Positions 49,301 to 62,400 of a stretch of 64,000 bases of DNA are shown here, piece by piece. The notes below the pieces were generated by a model. It searched no databases. It was not told the DNA's origin and worked only from the letters and a program-made list of their open reading frames with translations. Every line of letters starts with the position of its first letter. The stretch's first letter is position 1. Both the position numbers and the translations under genes were made by a program. Source of the stretch: Pipra filicauda (taxonomy: Eukaryota; Chordata; Aves; Passeriformes; Pipridae); the NCBI RefSeq assembly GCF_003945595.2, contig NW_024104096.1, positions 186,001 through 250,000 of the forward strand. The letters are read 5' to 3'.

Positions 49301-52300
49301 ACTGTTCTAGTTTTGGTGTTTATATTTTATTGATGATATAATTTTATATTGACCCAAACTACGCAAAGTATTATAAGGTACGATTTTATTTTTAGGCCAG
49401 TGTCTGCCACACTCAGCTAAAATAGTACCTTACCATGGAAATAGCTCCTTATACTTCAGCAAAATGAGTCTTGAACTGTAGATAGTAGAAGAAAGTTCTA
49501 AACATATCTACATTGAGAAAGTTGTCCAGCCACGAAGGGGGATAATTTTCACTTTAATTTCTGTTTTCACATACAAGTGTACAGTAAGCATTTTTTTTGG
49601 ACAGGTATAATTTAATTAATGTTTTCTGATCTTTTCTGCAAAATATCCAGTTCACTACACACTCCACAAAATGCATGTTTCATTTTAAAGTTTTTAAAGT
49701 AAAAAACCAGAAATCACTGAACAACAAAAACAGAAAAGAAAAGAGAGAACAACAAAAGAAAAGAGAGAAAGAAACAAAAATAACCAATCAGCCCCAAAGA
49801 AATCAAGTCTTGATTTCCTGTGGAACAATTCCATAGTCCAATTGTATGTGAACACTGTTTTCTCAGATACTGTTCTCAGTGTGATATTGTTGGTAACTCA
49901 CTGAGGTGAAACATTGCCTTATTCAGAAAAATAATTTGGGCCACTGCTGTAGAAAATGAATGTTACATTCTTTACATGGAAAAAGAGCATGAGATATGAT
50001 TTCCCACATAAGACATGTAATGTATCAAATGTCTTTTCTCGTGTGGGTTCAAATACGCTCTCCGTTGTTATATTACAAGAGGGTGCATAACTCCAAAAGA
50101 AATGGAGTTAGATGAAAAAGAGCCATTCCAAATTCTACTGATTAAAATAAATGTGCTCATAAAAGAGACAGGAGAGTAAACTACTGCATCCCCAGAACAG
50201 CAGTAACTTGTATACCAACAAGTTATTTTCAAGTTTGCCAGAGGAAATAATCTGCTATCAACAAAGGGTAATTGCCTGAGCAAACTAGTCTTTACATCTC
50301 ACACATGCTGTCACCTTGTGTAAGAAAGAAATATACCACATATCAATTCAGGAGAAAAAAAATTTGAAGCATTCCTTTAAAGGCTGCTTCTCTCAGCTGT
50401 TTGAGGAAGAGAACATATACGCAGCTTGGAACACATCTAATCTCTATTATTTTCTTATCACTGTAGAGTATCCTAACACACCACAAAATTCATAACCTAA
50501 GCAGCTTCAGGCAGTATTAGAAAGAATCCATTTTAGATTGGAACATAAATTTTAATCTGAGATTTACCTGTGGCTGTCACAAGTAAAAGCAGGTTAGTGA
50601 CAAAATCCTTCAGGAATAAATGAAGGAACTGAGTCATCCTGATTGATGATCTGGGATGCTCACATTTCGAACCCGGTAAGATTTCCTGATCAAGAAGCAA
50701 GCATTACAAAAATAGAGCCAGAACTTGAATTTTCCTAAATTAAAGACTACAAGGCATATGGGAGGATTTCTTTTTTTCTATCCAACACTTATGAAGCTCT
50801 TCCAACAAAGAAAAATGGAAAGGTCTAAAAAGATTTTTGGCAGCAGTCTGGCAAAAGTTATAAACTACTGTCAAGTATAGTATGGAAGAAAAACCATCTC
50901 AGTTGACAGAAACAATATGCTTCAAATTTTTTCTTGGTCATGATTTTGTATTTCAGTGATACTTTGTATTCCAAATTAAAAACTGTGGTTATTAAAGAAA
51001 AAAGAAACCTCCCTTAACCACAGCAAAAGTAATGAATGGGATCTGTCAGTGTAGTCAACAATCACTTCTTTGGTCTCTCTGCTTGTCTGCTTGCATATAT
51101 TCACCTCTGGTTAATAAAGTTTGAAGTTTGGTCTGAAGTTTGAAGAGCTCATGGTGTACCCTAGCATGGGATACGTTTCTAAAGCACAGATTTTATCTGG
51201 ACAAGGTCTGACCATGCAGTTACCACAAAGTAAAGAAAAATCACAATATTTAAGTAAAAGCAAAAATAGCCCAAAGCAGAGTATATGGGCTGACATTTTG
51301 CATGCAAAAATTTAAGCTTGCTGTGTCTTCAATGTCAATTCATGTGAGTTTTGTGTATTTTATCAATGGTAATTCTTAACACAGAAATAACTCCACCTAT
51401 AATGGATTGCTGCATACAATAAAGAAACAAATCACCAACACCTGTCCCTAGTAGAGTAATAAAATGTTACAGATTTCCGAGATAAAAACTTCATAATAAA
51501 ATATCTTCTGTATGCAAATAATAAGACTATTTTTTGAATTGAAACAAAGATGGAAACTGTTTTCTGAAGTAAAAAACCAGAAGATTAAAATTGAATAATT
51601 GCTTCTATCCCTTGAATAAAAGAAAATAAAGGACTACAAATATCAGTCAACTTTTATTAGTACATGGTAGTAATGAGATATGGGACTGTTCATCCTGGGA
51701 ACAAAAGAGATGATATTTCTTAGGAGTGAACAGTCTCATTTTGTTGTACAACAATATTGAGACCAAAACTAGAACTGAGCTACCAGAACATTCTTAGCTT
51801 GGTTTGAAGAAAGAAATCAGACTGTATAGATTTCTCCAATGAAATAAAATGGAAGTGGTGAGGTCTTCCTATCTCCTCTTGCCTTTGGTTAATTCACCCT
51901 TGCCAATTACAGCTTTCTTCATGTTACCTTTCTTCAACCACATCTCATGTCTCCATTTCTGTGCCTAACCTTTTGCCGTAGGTCATTAAATAACACAAAA
52001 GTCATATGCTCTTGTGGCATCAAGTTGTTTAAAATGCTCTCATTTATTGCAGAAGGGTGCGTAAGTTTCACATCTAGCAACAGCTTGTGCTCAGAAACCT
52101 ATATGCAGTAATGGATCAGTTTCCAGTCTACTCAGCTTCTTTCAGAACATACAGGGAGCTTTCCTGACTGCAGCGAGTGTTGGAAAACTCACAAAAATGT
52201 GAAAGCACAGATATATTTGCTGTTGCCACATCCTCACAGATATAGAAGATGGGCCCAAACTGAAGGGATACAACAAGTTACAGTACCTTATCCTTTAACT

Positions 52301-55300
52301 TTTCCCCACACTTGTTTACATTTTTCACGAAAGTTTCTAGAATAGTGCAGGAGATGTAAGTACATAGTATTCTGACAGTTATGGATCCTTTTGAAAGAGC
52401 TAGTATTTCAGAACATCAGAGTACATGTTAAATATTTTGTGGAAGTTATAATAAGAGCTTTTTCCACAAGTGGGGAAGCCAGAACAAGAGATACAAGTGG
52501 ATATTTTTCTGGGACTCTACCTTGTATTTCTCAGCATCAGTATTTCCTTTTGATTCATAGTTGAACCTCTCCATTCAGGTTCCCCGCTTTTTCACTCTTG
52601 GCTCGGTCTTTCCTCTATTTGTAGCTTAACTGATCTTCCTTTGTCCACAAGGTGAATTCCTGAGGACACAAGCACAGGAGATGCTGTCAGAGGCAAGGTC
52701 TAGGCTGGCATCATGCTTCCATGAAAAGGTATGCGCTGTTGGGGCTGGTATGGGCTGACGCAAATGGGGCCTGTTGTGTTCTTCCTCCTCCTCATAAGGC
52801 ACCTGCAGTGGGAACCTCCCTTCTGTGCTCTTTGTACAAGGCTTGGGTTAATTGTTCATCCCTTACTCACCAGTGCCAAGACCCACTGCCACGTTGGCAT
52901 ACTCATGCTGCTCCATAAAGGACTTAAAGAGGCACAATTACGTGATTCTATACTTCTGCTCCTCTCATGTATTTTATCAGTAGGAAAGCAGGGAACATGA
53001 CACAAAAGATAAATGAGGATGGTGCTTGATGACGTCAGTTAATCAGTCAGCTATTTTTGAGTACTTACTGACTACTCGCTAAATTACAGGCTAAAAAGTC
53101 CTCTCATACAGTCATGCTCTGATCTGACTGTTGTATACTGTCTGCTGAAGGACATAGCATTTGAAAACTCTTGAGCAGTATATACCTAATTTAACAATTT
53201 TAGTCTTTATCAAGATTTTACTTAAAAAAATTACAGGAAATATCATGAAGAAGCTCGAGAGAGACTGAAATAAACATCTGGTTATAATTCTGAAAATGTG
53301 CTACAAAAGAGCATTTTAAAATATGAGGCCAGTGCACAACACTCCAATTTTTCATCGGTTTTGAGCAAAATTAGTCAGATGTGAATTTAAAAATGCATAA
53401 CTGTACAACATTCTAATTATTTATGTAGGTTCTAGCTCACCTGAAGAAGTTTTGTCTGTAAGCTTGCCTTAAGTTAAAACAATGTAAAGTGAGTTAAAGA
53501 TGACTGTAACCCTATAAACCCTACAAGCCTCTATTTATGAATCATAAATATCTATTCCAAAAATATTGCCAATGGGAGGGGAAAAATAAGTAAAAAATAA
53601 AAAAAGAAAAGTCTACATTATAAAAAAGGCTGTCATGAGTTGAAACACCTTCAGTTAAATGTATATATAACATACATCACATATAAAAGCTATTAATCCA
53701 ATTTAGGAACCTTGAATGCATTTATGCTAAGAAACTGCTAAAAAGCACTAAATGGAATTTACTGAGATGAATAAAAAGCACAATTACCAACTTGACTTTC
53801 TAAATTCCAGTTAGTAAATGAGGCTGTGAAATTGCTTTGTGTTAAAAGAGTATTAATGGCTATGTTAGCACTTGACTAATATTTTATAGTACAGGCTGTT
53901 ACTACATTAAAGCTCACTGCATGTCTGCCTGTAAAGTCGTTGACTTATACTTGGAGTATATTTTTTCTTATGATATTTTTAAGTTTGCTGCATTTTGGAA
54001 GTTTCTAATCCTGAAAAGGCTTCTGTAAGCTGAAGCTACCCATGCTACCTGCAGACAGTTTGGTGGTAAAATAGTGCTGGGAATGAACCTCTGTTGCAAA
54101 GGTAATGAAAAACACTATCTTTTGATAAATGGTGCAAATAGCAGCTAACAAAGAAAATCACACTGGGGTACAGCCCATTCAGTACTGTAAGCATGTGTTT
54201 TGTTGTGTCAGTGATGACAAGAAGTGGTGTGAACTGTGATTCAAATCCTAGCTTGGGGAACTGTGAAACACAATTTTTCCACACTAATTCTGGCTTCGCT
54301 CCAAGGCTGAGACTACAAAGATGCCTTTGGACATCTGCAAAGGCAAGGAACCAATTCCCACATCCATGCTAGAGGACCTGGCCTAACTAATGCTACTGCT
54401 CTTTGCTTCAAATTTGCAAGTAATTAATTTAGTCTCTTGCACTTTTCAACTTTTGTTAGAAAAAGCAGTATTATGCAAACAGCTTTTATTAGCTGTCTAT
54501 AATATTGGTCATAAATGACCATGTTCTGGCACTTTTATTTGAAAAAAATCTAAAGATTGTAATTATTTTACAGTGAAAGCAGGAAAAACATATTTATTTT
54601 TAATAGAAGAATGCAGAAGGTTTGCATAAGCACTTTCACTTATTGCAGTCTTTTAAAATACTGAACAGATCTCTTGAGAAAAAATTTATATATAAAAGAA
54701 ATTAAGGCACTCAAAAGTCCTACTGTGTTCAAAACCACTTGAGTATTTGAGAGAATGTGAAACTGTATATGAGCAGGCTTTTTATGTGTGAATTGAAATT
54801 ATTATATAAAGAACTTAAAACAGTAAATAGCAATAATAAGCATTATAACCTTAGTGACAATGACAAATAAGCAAAAATAAATACCTCCTGAATGAGAATG
54901 ATAAAGTTCTATGAAGTTATACTTCATAGAATATATATATTCAGTGAAATCTGAAGGCTATATCACCTTAGCCTTTCCCATCACCCAGTTGAGGAAACCC
55001 CCCTGTAGTGCTTGAGAAAGAGCTTGGCATGCAACAGACCCATCATGTTACAGAGTGAGGTTCCGATACCAAGCTTTAAACACCTACGTGCAGTCAAATT
55101 GGCCATGTTAAAAACTGATTAAATTACAAATTCTTTTCTCAATTAACCCTGACCTAATATAATAAAATTCTATATAATCTATGCAAACCCTACTAAGGAG
55201 TGTGGCAAACTGTCCAGAAAACCTGACTGAGAGTGGTTTTAGCCACATGACAGTCTCTGAACAGAACTTGGAGGAATAACAAAATCCACCATAACGTACT

Positions 55301-56609
55301 GAGTCGTATTGTTAACAGAAGCATAACTCTTCTGCAACAGCAGTAACATTGGTCTCAGCTGGGGAAACACAACAGGAGATTCACAGAGTGCTCTTCCAGC
55401 ATGCTGGGGAAATGATCTCTGGTGAATGTCCAAATGTATCCTGAAACATCAAAAATGCTGGTAGTCAGCTCATGTGAAGCACCAGTTAAAAATATATTAC
55501 ATAGATGTATATGCTTAAAGCTGTTGTTATGTGAAGCATGCCATCTGTATAGCCCAGAGGAGAAGAATTAAATTGCACAGTCCTTGTTAGGAACTAAATA
55601 GATGTGCTAATACTTGAAGCTGAAAGGAGTAAAATGAAATAGCAAGCGGTGACAAAGGAAAAAAGCTTTGGCCTTTCCTGGGCCATTTTTACACCCCAGA
55701 ATAAATCTGGATTGCCACCATGTCAGCTACATCATGGCAGCACTGGGCCCAAAAGTACAGGGTGACTGGATGAATTGGTTGAATTTAATGTCATGAGTGG
55801 TGATAAATCTAACACTACAGGGGAAGCTGGAGCTCAGGCTTTCCACTATAAAGGTTTCTCATAGCTCCAAAACCTTCATGGCTTGAGCTGACAGAAGCTC
55901 GTGGGTGGGAGAAATGCTCTTTCATTTGACCCCTGAAATCCCATTCAGGTTCTGCTGCTGTATGAATAGCTGGTAACTGTCATTTCCATTCACTCACTCA
56001 TGTTCCCCAGGAAATTGCCACTGTCTGCCAGCCCTGCTGAAGGCAAGTGAGGTGGAGAGAAACGTAATGGCAGCTGCAGGCAGCACAGCTGCCCCGTAAG
56101 GATCTAGGAGCTGCTGGGTCACCGGTACAGGGTGTGAAGCCCCGTTGGGATAGAGTTACAAAAGGGCTGAAATGAGGTACTTCAATGCCACTGACTAGCT
56201 CAGTGGATGTCATGTTTTCTCATTCTTTTCCTTCAACTGCAGCCTTCAACAGCTGATGATTGAAACAAAACTTCAAGAGTAACAGATCACAAGGACACTT
56301 ATTGACATAAAAAATAAAGATTTTTGCAGTAGTGAAGAATCTGTGAGTAGGGACAGGGTCACTGTTGTTTGGGTTTTTTTAACAGCTAAAGCAATACAAC
56401 TTTTCCTGATTTTTCTTTTGAAGAAGATACTTATGTGACAAAGTAATTAAAAAAAATAATAATTAGAAGCAATGTTTAGATGAAGGCCAGGCATAAGTAA
56501 CATGCTGCTTACAACTGTACAACTTTGTAGTCTGTTGTGCCTATGAGAGGAAAAATGACATAACTGAATTACTTCAGCATGGATTTCAAAAAGTTTCCCC
56601 TTCATCAGT
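46349..56609. other. Long unique AT-rich stretch, no gene seen
   Basis: About 10 kb without a recognisable element, the longest such stretch in the window. Purine-rich AAGAAAAGAGAG repeats lie at about 49725-49785. Segments 53620-53960 and 54410-54650 look like conserved non-coding DNA (ATTA-rich, balanced composition) but this is untested. Frames do not exceed 95 codons. Confidence 0.5.
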
Positions 56610-59090
56610 AAGCAGATACACTGCACACCCTAGAAGTCTTGCAGAGGCAATAAGGCAACTGATGGATCTATTGGAGTTAAAGCTGCCAGAAATGTAGGGG
56701 ACAACAAAGAGTTTTTTAAAATACATTAATGGCAAAGGTGGTGCAGAAATGACATTGCCCCATTACAGGATGAGGATGGTCACCTCAGAAACAGTGACAT
56801 AGACAAGGTGAAGATGTTAAGTGCTTTCTTTGCCTCTGTTTTCAAAACTGACAATGGGCTAAGGGTGTCCCAGTATTCTGAGCTAGAGGACCATGGCTGT
56901 GAGAATGATAAACACCCAGTTGACCCTGAAATTGTAAGGGATCTGCTTCTCCAGATGAATCCTTCTAAGTCTATGGGGCCTGATGTGAATAATTGAGAAT
57001 ACGTAGAGAGCTGGTTGATGCCTTTTAATGATCTTTGAACTGCCTTGGGAATCTGGAGAAGTCCCAGTTGACTCGAAGCTGATGAACGTTGTCCCAGTTT
57101 TCAAAAAGGGCACAAAGGATGACCCTGGAAACTACAGGCCTGCTAGTCTCATTCCTGTGCCTGGTAAGGTTATGGAGGAGAAGGTTGTTCAGGGAGATAT
57201 GGAAAAACACCCGAAGGACAAATCAGACAGTGGTCACAGCCAGCACAACTTCATGAGAGAAAAGTCTGCTTATCAAATCCTTTTATGACAAGGTAACCCA
57301 CTGTATTTGTTTTGGTAGTAGTATAGTTAATTTTCTTCACTAGAATGGAGTTATGGTTTTGATTTGTGCTGAACAGTGGGTTGATAATATAGAGATGTTT
57401 TTGGTTTTGTTATTGCTGAGCAGCACTTAAATAGGGCCAAGGCCTTTTCTGCTTTTTGTACTGACACCTTGACAAGGAAGTTGGGGTGCATGTTAGGCTG
57501 GGAGGAGACAAAACCAAGACAGGTGATGCAAACTGACTAAAGGATATTTTAGACAATATGACATCATGCTCAGTCTATAAAGTATGGGGAAGAAAGAGGA
57601 AGGAGAGGGATGTTTGGAATGATGGCATTTGTCTTCCAACTCACCATTACGTGTGATGGGGCCCTGCTCCGCGGAATTGGCTGAACATCTACCCGCCCAT
57701 GGGAAGCAGTAAATTAATTGCTTGCTTTGCTTTACTTGTGTGTGTGGCTTTTGATCTCCTTATTAAACTGTCTTTATCTCAACCTATGAGTTTTCCAACT
57801 TTACCCTTCCAATTGTTTCCCCAGTTCATGTGGGAGTGAGTGAATGGCTGCATAGGGCTTGGTTGCTGACTGGGGTGAAACCATAACATCCACCTAATTG
57901 ATTAAGGGAAGCCAGTTGATGTAATATTTTTGGATTTCAGTAAAGCTTTTCATACTGTCTCTCCCAGGATCCTTCTGGACAAAATGTCCAGCCCAGAGCT
58001 GGATAGAAACATCATGTAATGGTGAACAACTGCTTCACTGGCCAGGCACAAAGGATTATAGAGAATAGTTATATTCTGCTGACCTGTGGAGTCAGACCTG
58101 CTCACTAGTGGAGTTCCACTGGGCTTCGTCTTAGGCCTTATGCTCTTCAACATCATAACAAGAGGGACAGAGGACTGGAAGGGATACCAAGAAGTTTGCA
58201 GATGATACAAAACTCACTGCAGCTGTTGACTCCCTTGAAGTAGAGAGGCCTTGCAGAGAGACCTTGAGAAATTAGAGTGCTGAGCAATCACCAGCTGTGT
58301 GAAGTTCAACAATGGCAAATGCTCAATTCTGTACCTGGTGTGAGGTAATCCTGGATGTACATACAGACTGGGGAATGAGATGCTGGAAAACAGTAGCATG
58401 GAAAGGGACCTGGGGGTCCTGGTCAATGGCTGTTTGAATATGAATTAGCAGTGCCCTGGCAGCCAGGAGGGCCAACTGTGTTCTGGGGGTATCAGGCACA
58501 GCATCACCAGCCAGTCGAGGTAGGAAATTGTCTTGCTCTGCTCTGCACTGGTGAGGCCTCACCTTGAATATTGTGGCAGTTTTGGGCACCACAATATAAG
58601 AAATATAATAAGCTACTAGAGAACATTTAAAGGAGGGCCATAAGGATGGTGAAGAGTCTTGACGGGAAGCTGTATGAGGAGCGGCTCAGGTCATTTGGTG
58701 TGTTCAGCCTGGAGAAGAGGACACTGAGGGGAGACCTCATAGCTGCAACTTCCTCATAAGGGGAAACGGAGGGATAGGACCTGATCTCTTCTCTGTGGGG
58801 ACCAGTGACATGTCCTGAGAGAATGGCATGAAGCTGTGTCAAGGGAGGCTTAGGTTAGATAATAGAAAAATGTTCTTCACCCAGAGGGTGGTTGGGCACT
58901 GGAACAGGCTCCCCAGGGAAGTGATCACAGCATCAACCCCGCTGAATTCAAGAAGTGTTTGGGCAATGTTCTCAGGCACATGGTGTAATTGGGGATGTCC
59001 TGTGCAGGGCAAGAAGTCGGACTTTGATGATCCTGATAGGTCCCTTCCAGGTCAGAATATTCTCTGATTTTTTTGATTCCGCGATTTCAT
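56610..59090 (+). mobile_element. CR1 LINE, old, split by an LTR insertion
   Basis: The longest CR1 here: about 1.9 kb of CR1 sequence once the LTR at 57302-57888 is set aside. It starts before the RT domain. The frame at 56808-56993 reads LSAFFASVFKTDNGL and DLLLQMNPSKSMGPD, the region just upstream of RT. RT blocks follow in shifted frames (PVFKKGTKDDPGNYRPASL near 57090; the coding bases for FADDTKL near 58194), then the C-terminal region to about 58900. The 3' end near 59064-59090 has worn octamers. Many stops and shifts show it is old and inactive. The exact 5' end is uncertain by some tens of bases. Confidence 0.9.
57302..57888 (+). mobile_element. ERVL-type solo LTR nested in CR1
   Basis: A 587-bp LTR begins TGTATTTG and ends CCATAACA. 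It has the AGTTAATTTTCTTC segment near its start that is typical of songbird ERVL LTRs, a TATA-like CTATAAAG at 57575-57582 and an ATTAAA signal at 57762-57767. The flanks CCCAC (57297-57301) and TCCAC (57889-57893) are a 5-bp target duplication with one mismatch. It interrupts the CR1 reading frame between the codons before and after the RT segment for FLDFSKAF. No internal retroviral genes remain. Confidence 0.88.
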
Positions 59091-59138
59091 GCATCATAGT
59101 TTTCATGTGCTTAGCACGATGTCATTTGCAAGGCTAAC

Positions 59139-59150
59139 ATAAAAGAATTT
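59139..59150. repeat. Left target-site duplication of the full-length SINE
   Basis: ATAAAAGAATTT here and ATAGAAGAATTT at 59482-59493 match at 11 of 12 bases and bracket the SINE. Confidence 0.7.
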
Positions 59151-59163
59151 AGGGGACCCCTGG

Positions 59164-59174
59164 TGGTCTAGTGG
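59164..59174 (+). promoter_or_regulatory. Pol III A-box of the SINE
   Basis: TGGTCTAGTGG fits the A-box consensus TRGYNNARNNG exactly, in the D-arm position of the tRNA-like head. Confidence 0.85.
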
Positions 59175-59206
59175 TTAGGATGCAGCGCTCTCACCGCTGT
59201 GGCCCG

Positions 59207-59217
59207 GGTTCGATTCC
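59207..59217 (+). promoter_or_regulatory. Pol III B-box of the SINE
   Basis: GGTTCGATTCC fits the B-box consensus GGTTCRANNCC, in the T-arm position. With the A-box 32 bp upstream the internal promoter looks intact. Confidence 0.85.
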
Positions 59218-59452
59218 CGGTCAGGGAAACTCCCCCGGGCAGATGGAGCTCGTCAGCCCTGTAAGGCCATCCATCTAAGAGAAGGTCACTCTAAACAAAC
59301 CTACGTCCTGAGGACCTCACTACCACTGCCCAAGCTTACTCGGCCCCGGCAGATGAACCTCAGGATTAAAGGGTGGGCTCAGTTCAGCGCACACTGTGTC
59401 TCACCTAAAAAATCCACTGCGCAGGCTGGAAGGGTAAAGACCTTTCCCAAAT

Positions 59453-59466
59453 CTTCGCTTGCAAAG
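59453..59466 (+). other. 3'-tail stem-loop of the full-length SINE, weakened
   Basis: CTTCG, loop CTTG, CAAAG: same position as in the LINE and the other SINE, but a G-to-A change (a CpG decay site) leaves one mismatch in the stem. Confidence 0.5.
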
Positions 59467-59481
59467 ACTTGCCATACCTGG

Positions 59482-59493
59482 ATAGAAGAATTT
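59482..59493. repeat. Right target-site duplication of the full-length SINE
   Basis: ATAGAAGAATTT, one mismatch from 59139-59150. Confidence 0.7.
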
Positions 59494-62400
59494 GTAATTA
59501 ATATGTATATTTCAACACACCCACATTCAGGCACATAGAGATGTAAATTAGGTGACCTTAGACAAGTGATGTCTGCCATTGCAAGCAGTTCGCTTGATTA
59601 TTTTCTTTACTGGGCCAACTTATAAGATAGCTTAACATCAATAAACAGCAATGATATAACATTATTATTATTACAGCATGAGCATTGTATGATGGAAAGA
59701 TGTACAGAAAGCAGCTGACACACAAAGACCTAATGGCATAGTTTCTGTTGAGGCAAAATTCCCACTAATGCTTTTAAAACCAGAGGGAGGCATTAACTTA
59801 TTACTACTTACCACTAGCATAGCTTTCAGGAATAATTGCAGGATTGGGCTATTAGACAGCACTTTCCATCCCATGAAATCCCATGCTGCTTTCCAAATTA
59901 TACCTATTTACAGGTAGATAGGCCAGACTTTAGCTATGACATACCTGGTGACCTGCAGGGTAAAACACAGCAGAAACCCTGCACACCAATTTAGAAGGGC
60001 AGAAGTTACCCTGGATCAGCATGCGACTGTGTCTGCTGAGGACTGCAGAGTTTAATAACTCACTTCTACCAAAAAAAATGAAATTAAAGTAGACCTTTAA
60101 GAAACATAAGCATTGCCTGCTTTTATCCTAAGCCCAGACATGGCATCATCATGCAGGGATGTTACCCCTTTTCTGCTTCAGATCAGCTGTGAGAGGCTGG
60201 GTTTTTCTCCAGGTTGGGTCACCCAGCTGCTGGGTAGGACAGATGCGAAGTTTATGAAGTCTGACAAGATATCAAGCCAAGGTGACTCTGCAGTGAAAAT
60301 GCTTGTGAACCAGAGTTCCTATGCAGGCAATCTGTGTACACTCAGGGCAAGATCATGATATATTCTTGCAATTAACATTTTATACAGAAACTGTGGCATT
60401 AAAGAGTTTTTTAATATAGATATCAATATTGCCATGAGGCTTTGACATGATTTGTATTAGATACAGAGCATCCAGTGAAAAACAAACAACAAACAAATCC
60501 TGGGATCAAATTCACCTGCAGCTGCAAATGTTAAATGAAATCTTTACAAGCAGCAATATCTTCCCAGGCTAAGCTTGCTTATGGCATGAGTCTGATGCAC
60601 TCTTATGAATAGAAGTTCAATTCTGACTGAGGTTACATATGACTCTGGATTACCAAAAACTCTCAAACTTGGATCCATTATGAAAGTGCTGAGAGATACT
60701 TCACCATGGCAGCCTTGGCTGTTCCAGCTGAAATCCGAGAAATCGTGAAGCATTACATGGTAATGCTCCTACTGACAGATACAAGTCTAAAGTCTTTGGA
60801 TTGAGATATAAATCATTTGAATTTTGTTGTTATCTCTGGAGAGAATTCTGTTGTAACAATGGTGATTACGCAAGGAAGAAAATATAAATAGCATTCCAAA
60901 CTATGAAAAGTAAGACTTGACAGCCATTAACTGCTAACGGAAAAAGTTCAGCAGGGGCGTGATGTAGCCAACAATTTGTATTTTAACATATTGATAATGA
61001 ATCCCAGCATAACCATTCAAATCAAAGTCAGTAAGCTTTCTTTTGTCCCTATGGAAATTTAAATCAATAATATGGGTATTATCCATATACACCTATATGT
61101 ATATCTATGAATATATTTTTCTGAATTATAAATCCCATTGCATTGTTTTACTCTCATTTCAGTTATTTTACACAGCGATGCACATCTCTATTCTTCCAAT
61201 CAATTTATTCTGTTAGTGTTTTTCAGCATTTTAAATCCCTATGCTAAGTCAATAATGTTGATTACTTACCATAAACATTGTGCATGCCATTCTAATACAG
61301 GTTATTTGCAATTTGACATCCTCATCTATATGCATGATTCCACTTGGAAAATTAAATGAAACCCTCGATTCAGAATCTGAAACACTTAGAAGTAATGATC
61401 CTGTTTACTGATTGACTGAAGTTGTGGGTTTTAAGCACTATTTAATAGATGAAACAAAAAGCACTATCAGGCAAAAAGGAAGCATCTAAGTTGCTTTAGA
61501 AAGCATTCATACTGTATGAATAATAGACATTTATTGTGATTTTCATTGTTTCAGACCTCTGAGACAGTTACACTGTTAGCTTAACACTGTTACAGTTTTC
61601 TTACAATTAGGAACATGAACCTAATAAACTCAGCATAAGAGAAAACATAACACAACATTATTTTGTCAGAATTCCTTTTCAGTACTGCTTGTTTATCAGT
61701 GTGTAGCTGATAACGGCTGTTTTGTATTTAAAATTATCAAAATAAATTGGAAATGGAACTGGAGGTATTTAGGTCCTGTGTGAACCACAAGCTCAAAGAA
61801 ATGCAAAAAGTTACTACTAGTCCTTCACTGCTGCTAGTACCTTTAATAACAGCAGTAATATAGTGATTGAGCACAATGAACATTTGACAGTGAGGATGAC
61901 AGGATGTCTGTTCCAGATAGGGCTCTGCTAAGGACCACTTTAAAGAGAGGGATCATCTCACAGTGACTATGCAGGGATGAAGATGGAATGACCTGAAGGC
62001 ACTAATTTTGGTCCGTGAATCAGAGGTTTAGTTCTAATTTCAGATGTGGCATGAATCAGGTACACTTCAGGTGACAGTGTGGAGGGAAGACAGGCTGTCA
62101 ACATCAAGTGTATTTTGCTGTTACTTAGTAAATGATAGTGAATAAAACCAAAACAAAAGTGGATTTTGAAGGGCAGATGATTCACTTATTTTTTTTTTGT
62201 TTGTTTCCCACTTCTACTAGAATTGAATTTGAAGTCTTGGTGAATGTGGTGCCTTTAAGTGATTCATCTCTATTCAGATTATATTATTCCAAATTCAACT
62301 TTATAAGCATAAATTAGGGAAAATTCATTCTCAAATATACACAACCTTTCAAAGATTTTCTCAGCCATTACTACATTGCAAATAATCAGTTTACTTCCTG

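Larger units (their letters stand above)
59151..59481 (+). mobile_element. Full-length tRNA-Glu-headed SINE with RTE-type tail
   Basis: A 331-bp SINE in three parts. The head (59157-59228) is a 72-nt tRNA-Glu(CTC)-like sequence that keeps an A-box, a B-box, a seven-base CTCTCAC anticodon loop and paired acceptor and anticodon stems. The body (about 59229-59440) is shared with the truncated copy at 6199-6388 and has no match elsewhere in the window. The tail (about 59449-59475) is shared with the RTE-clade LINE. One change in the anticodon stem is compensated on the other strand. Near-identical 12-bp repeats flank it. It was a pol III transcript mobilised in trans; it is not a working tRNA gene. 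It may correspond to a published AviRTE-dependent bird SINE. Confidence 0.88.

Noticed and set aside
59157..59228. tRNA-Glu(CTC) gene
   Set aside because: It is continuous with a SINE body and RTE-type tail, and target repeats flank the whole unit, so it is a SINE head.
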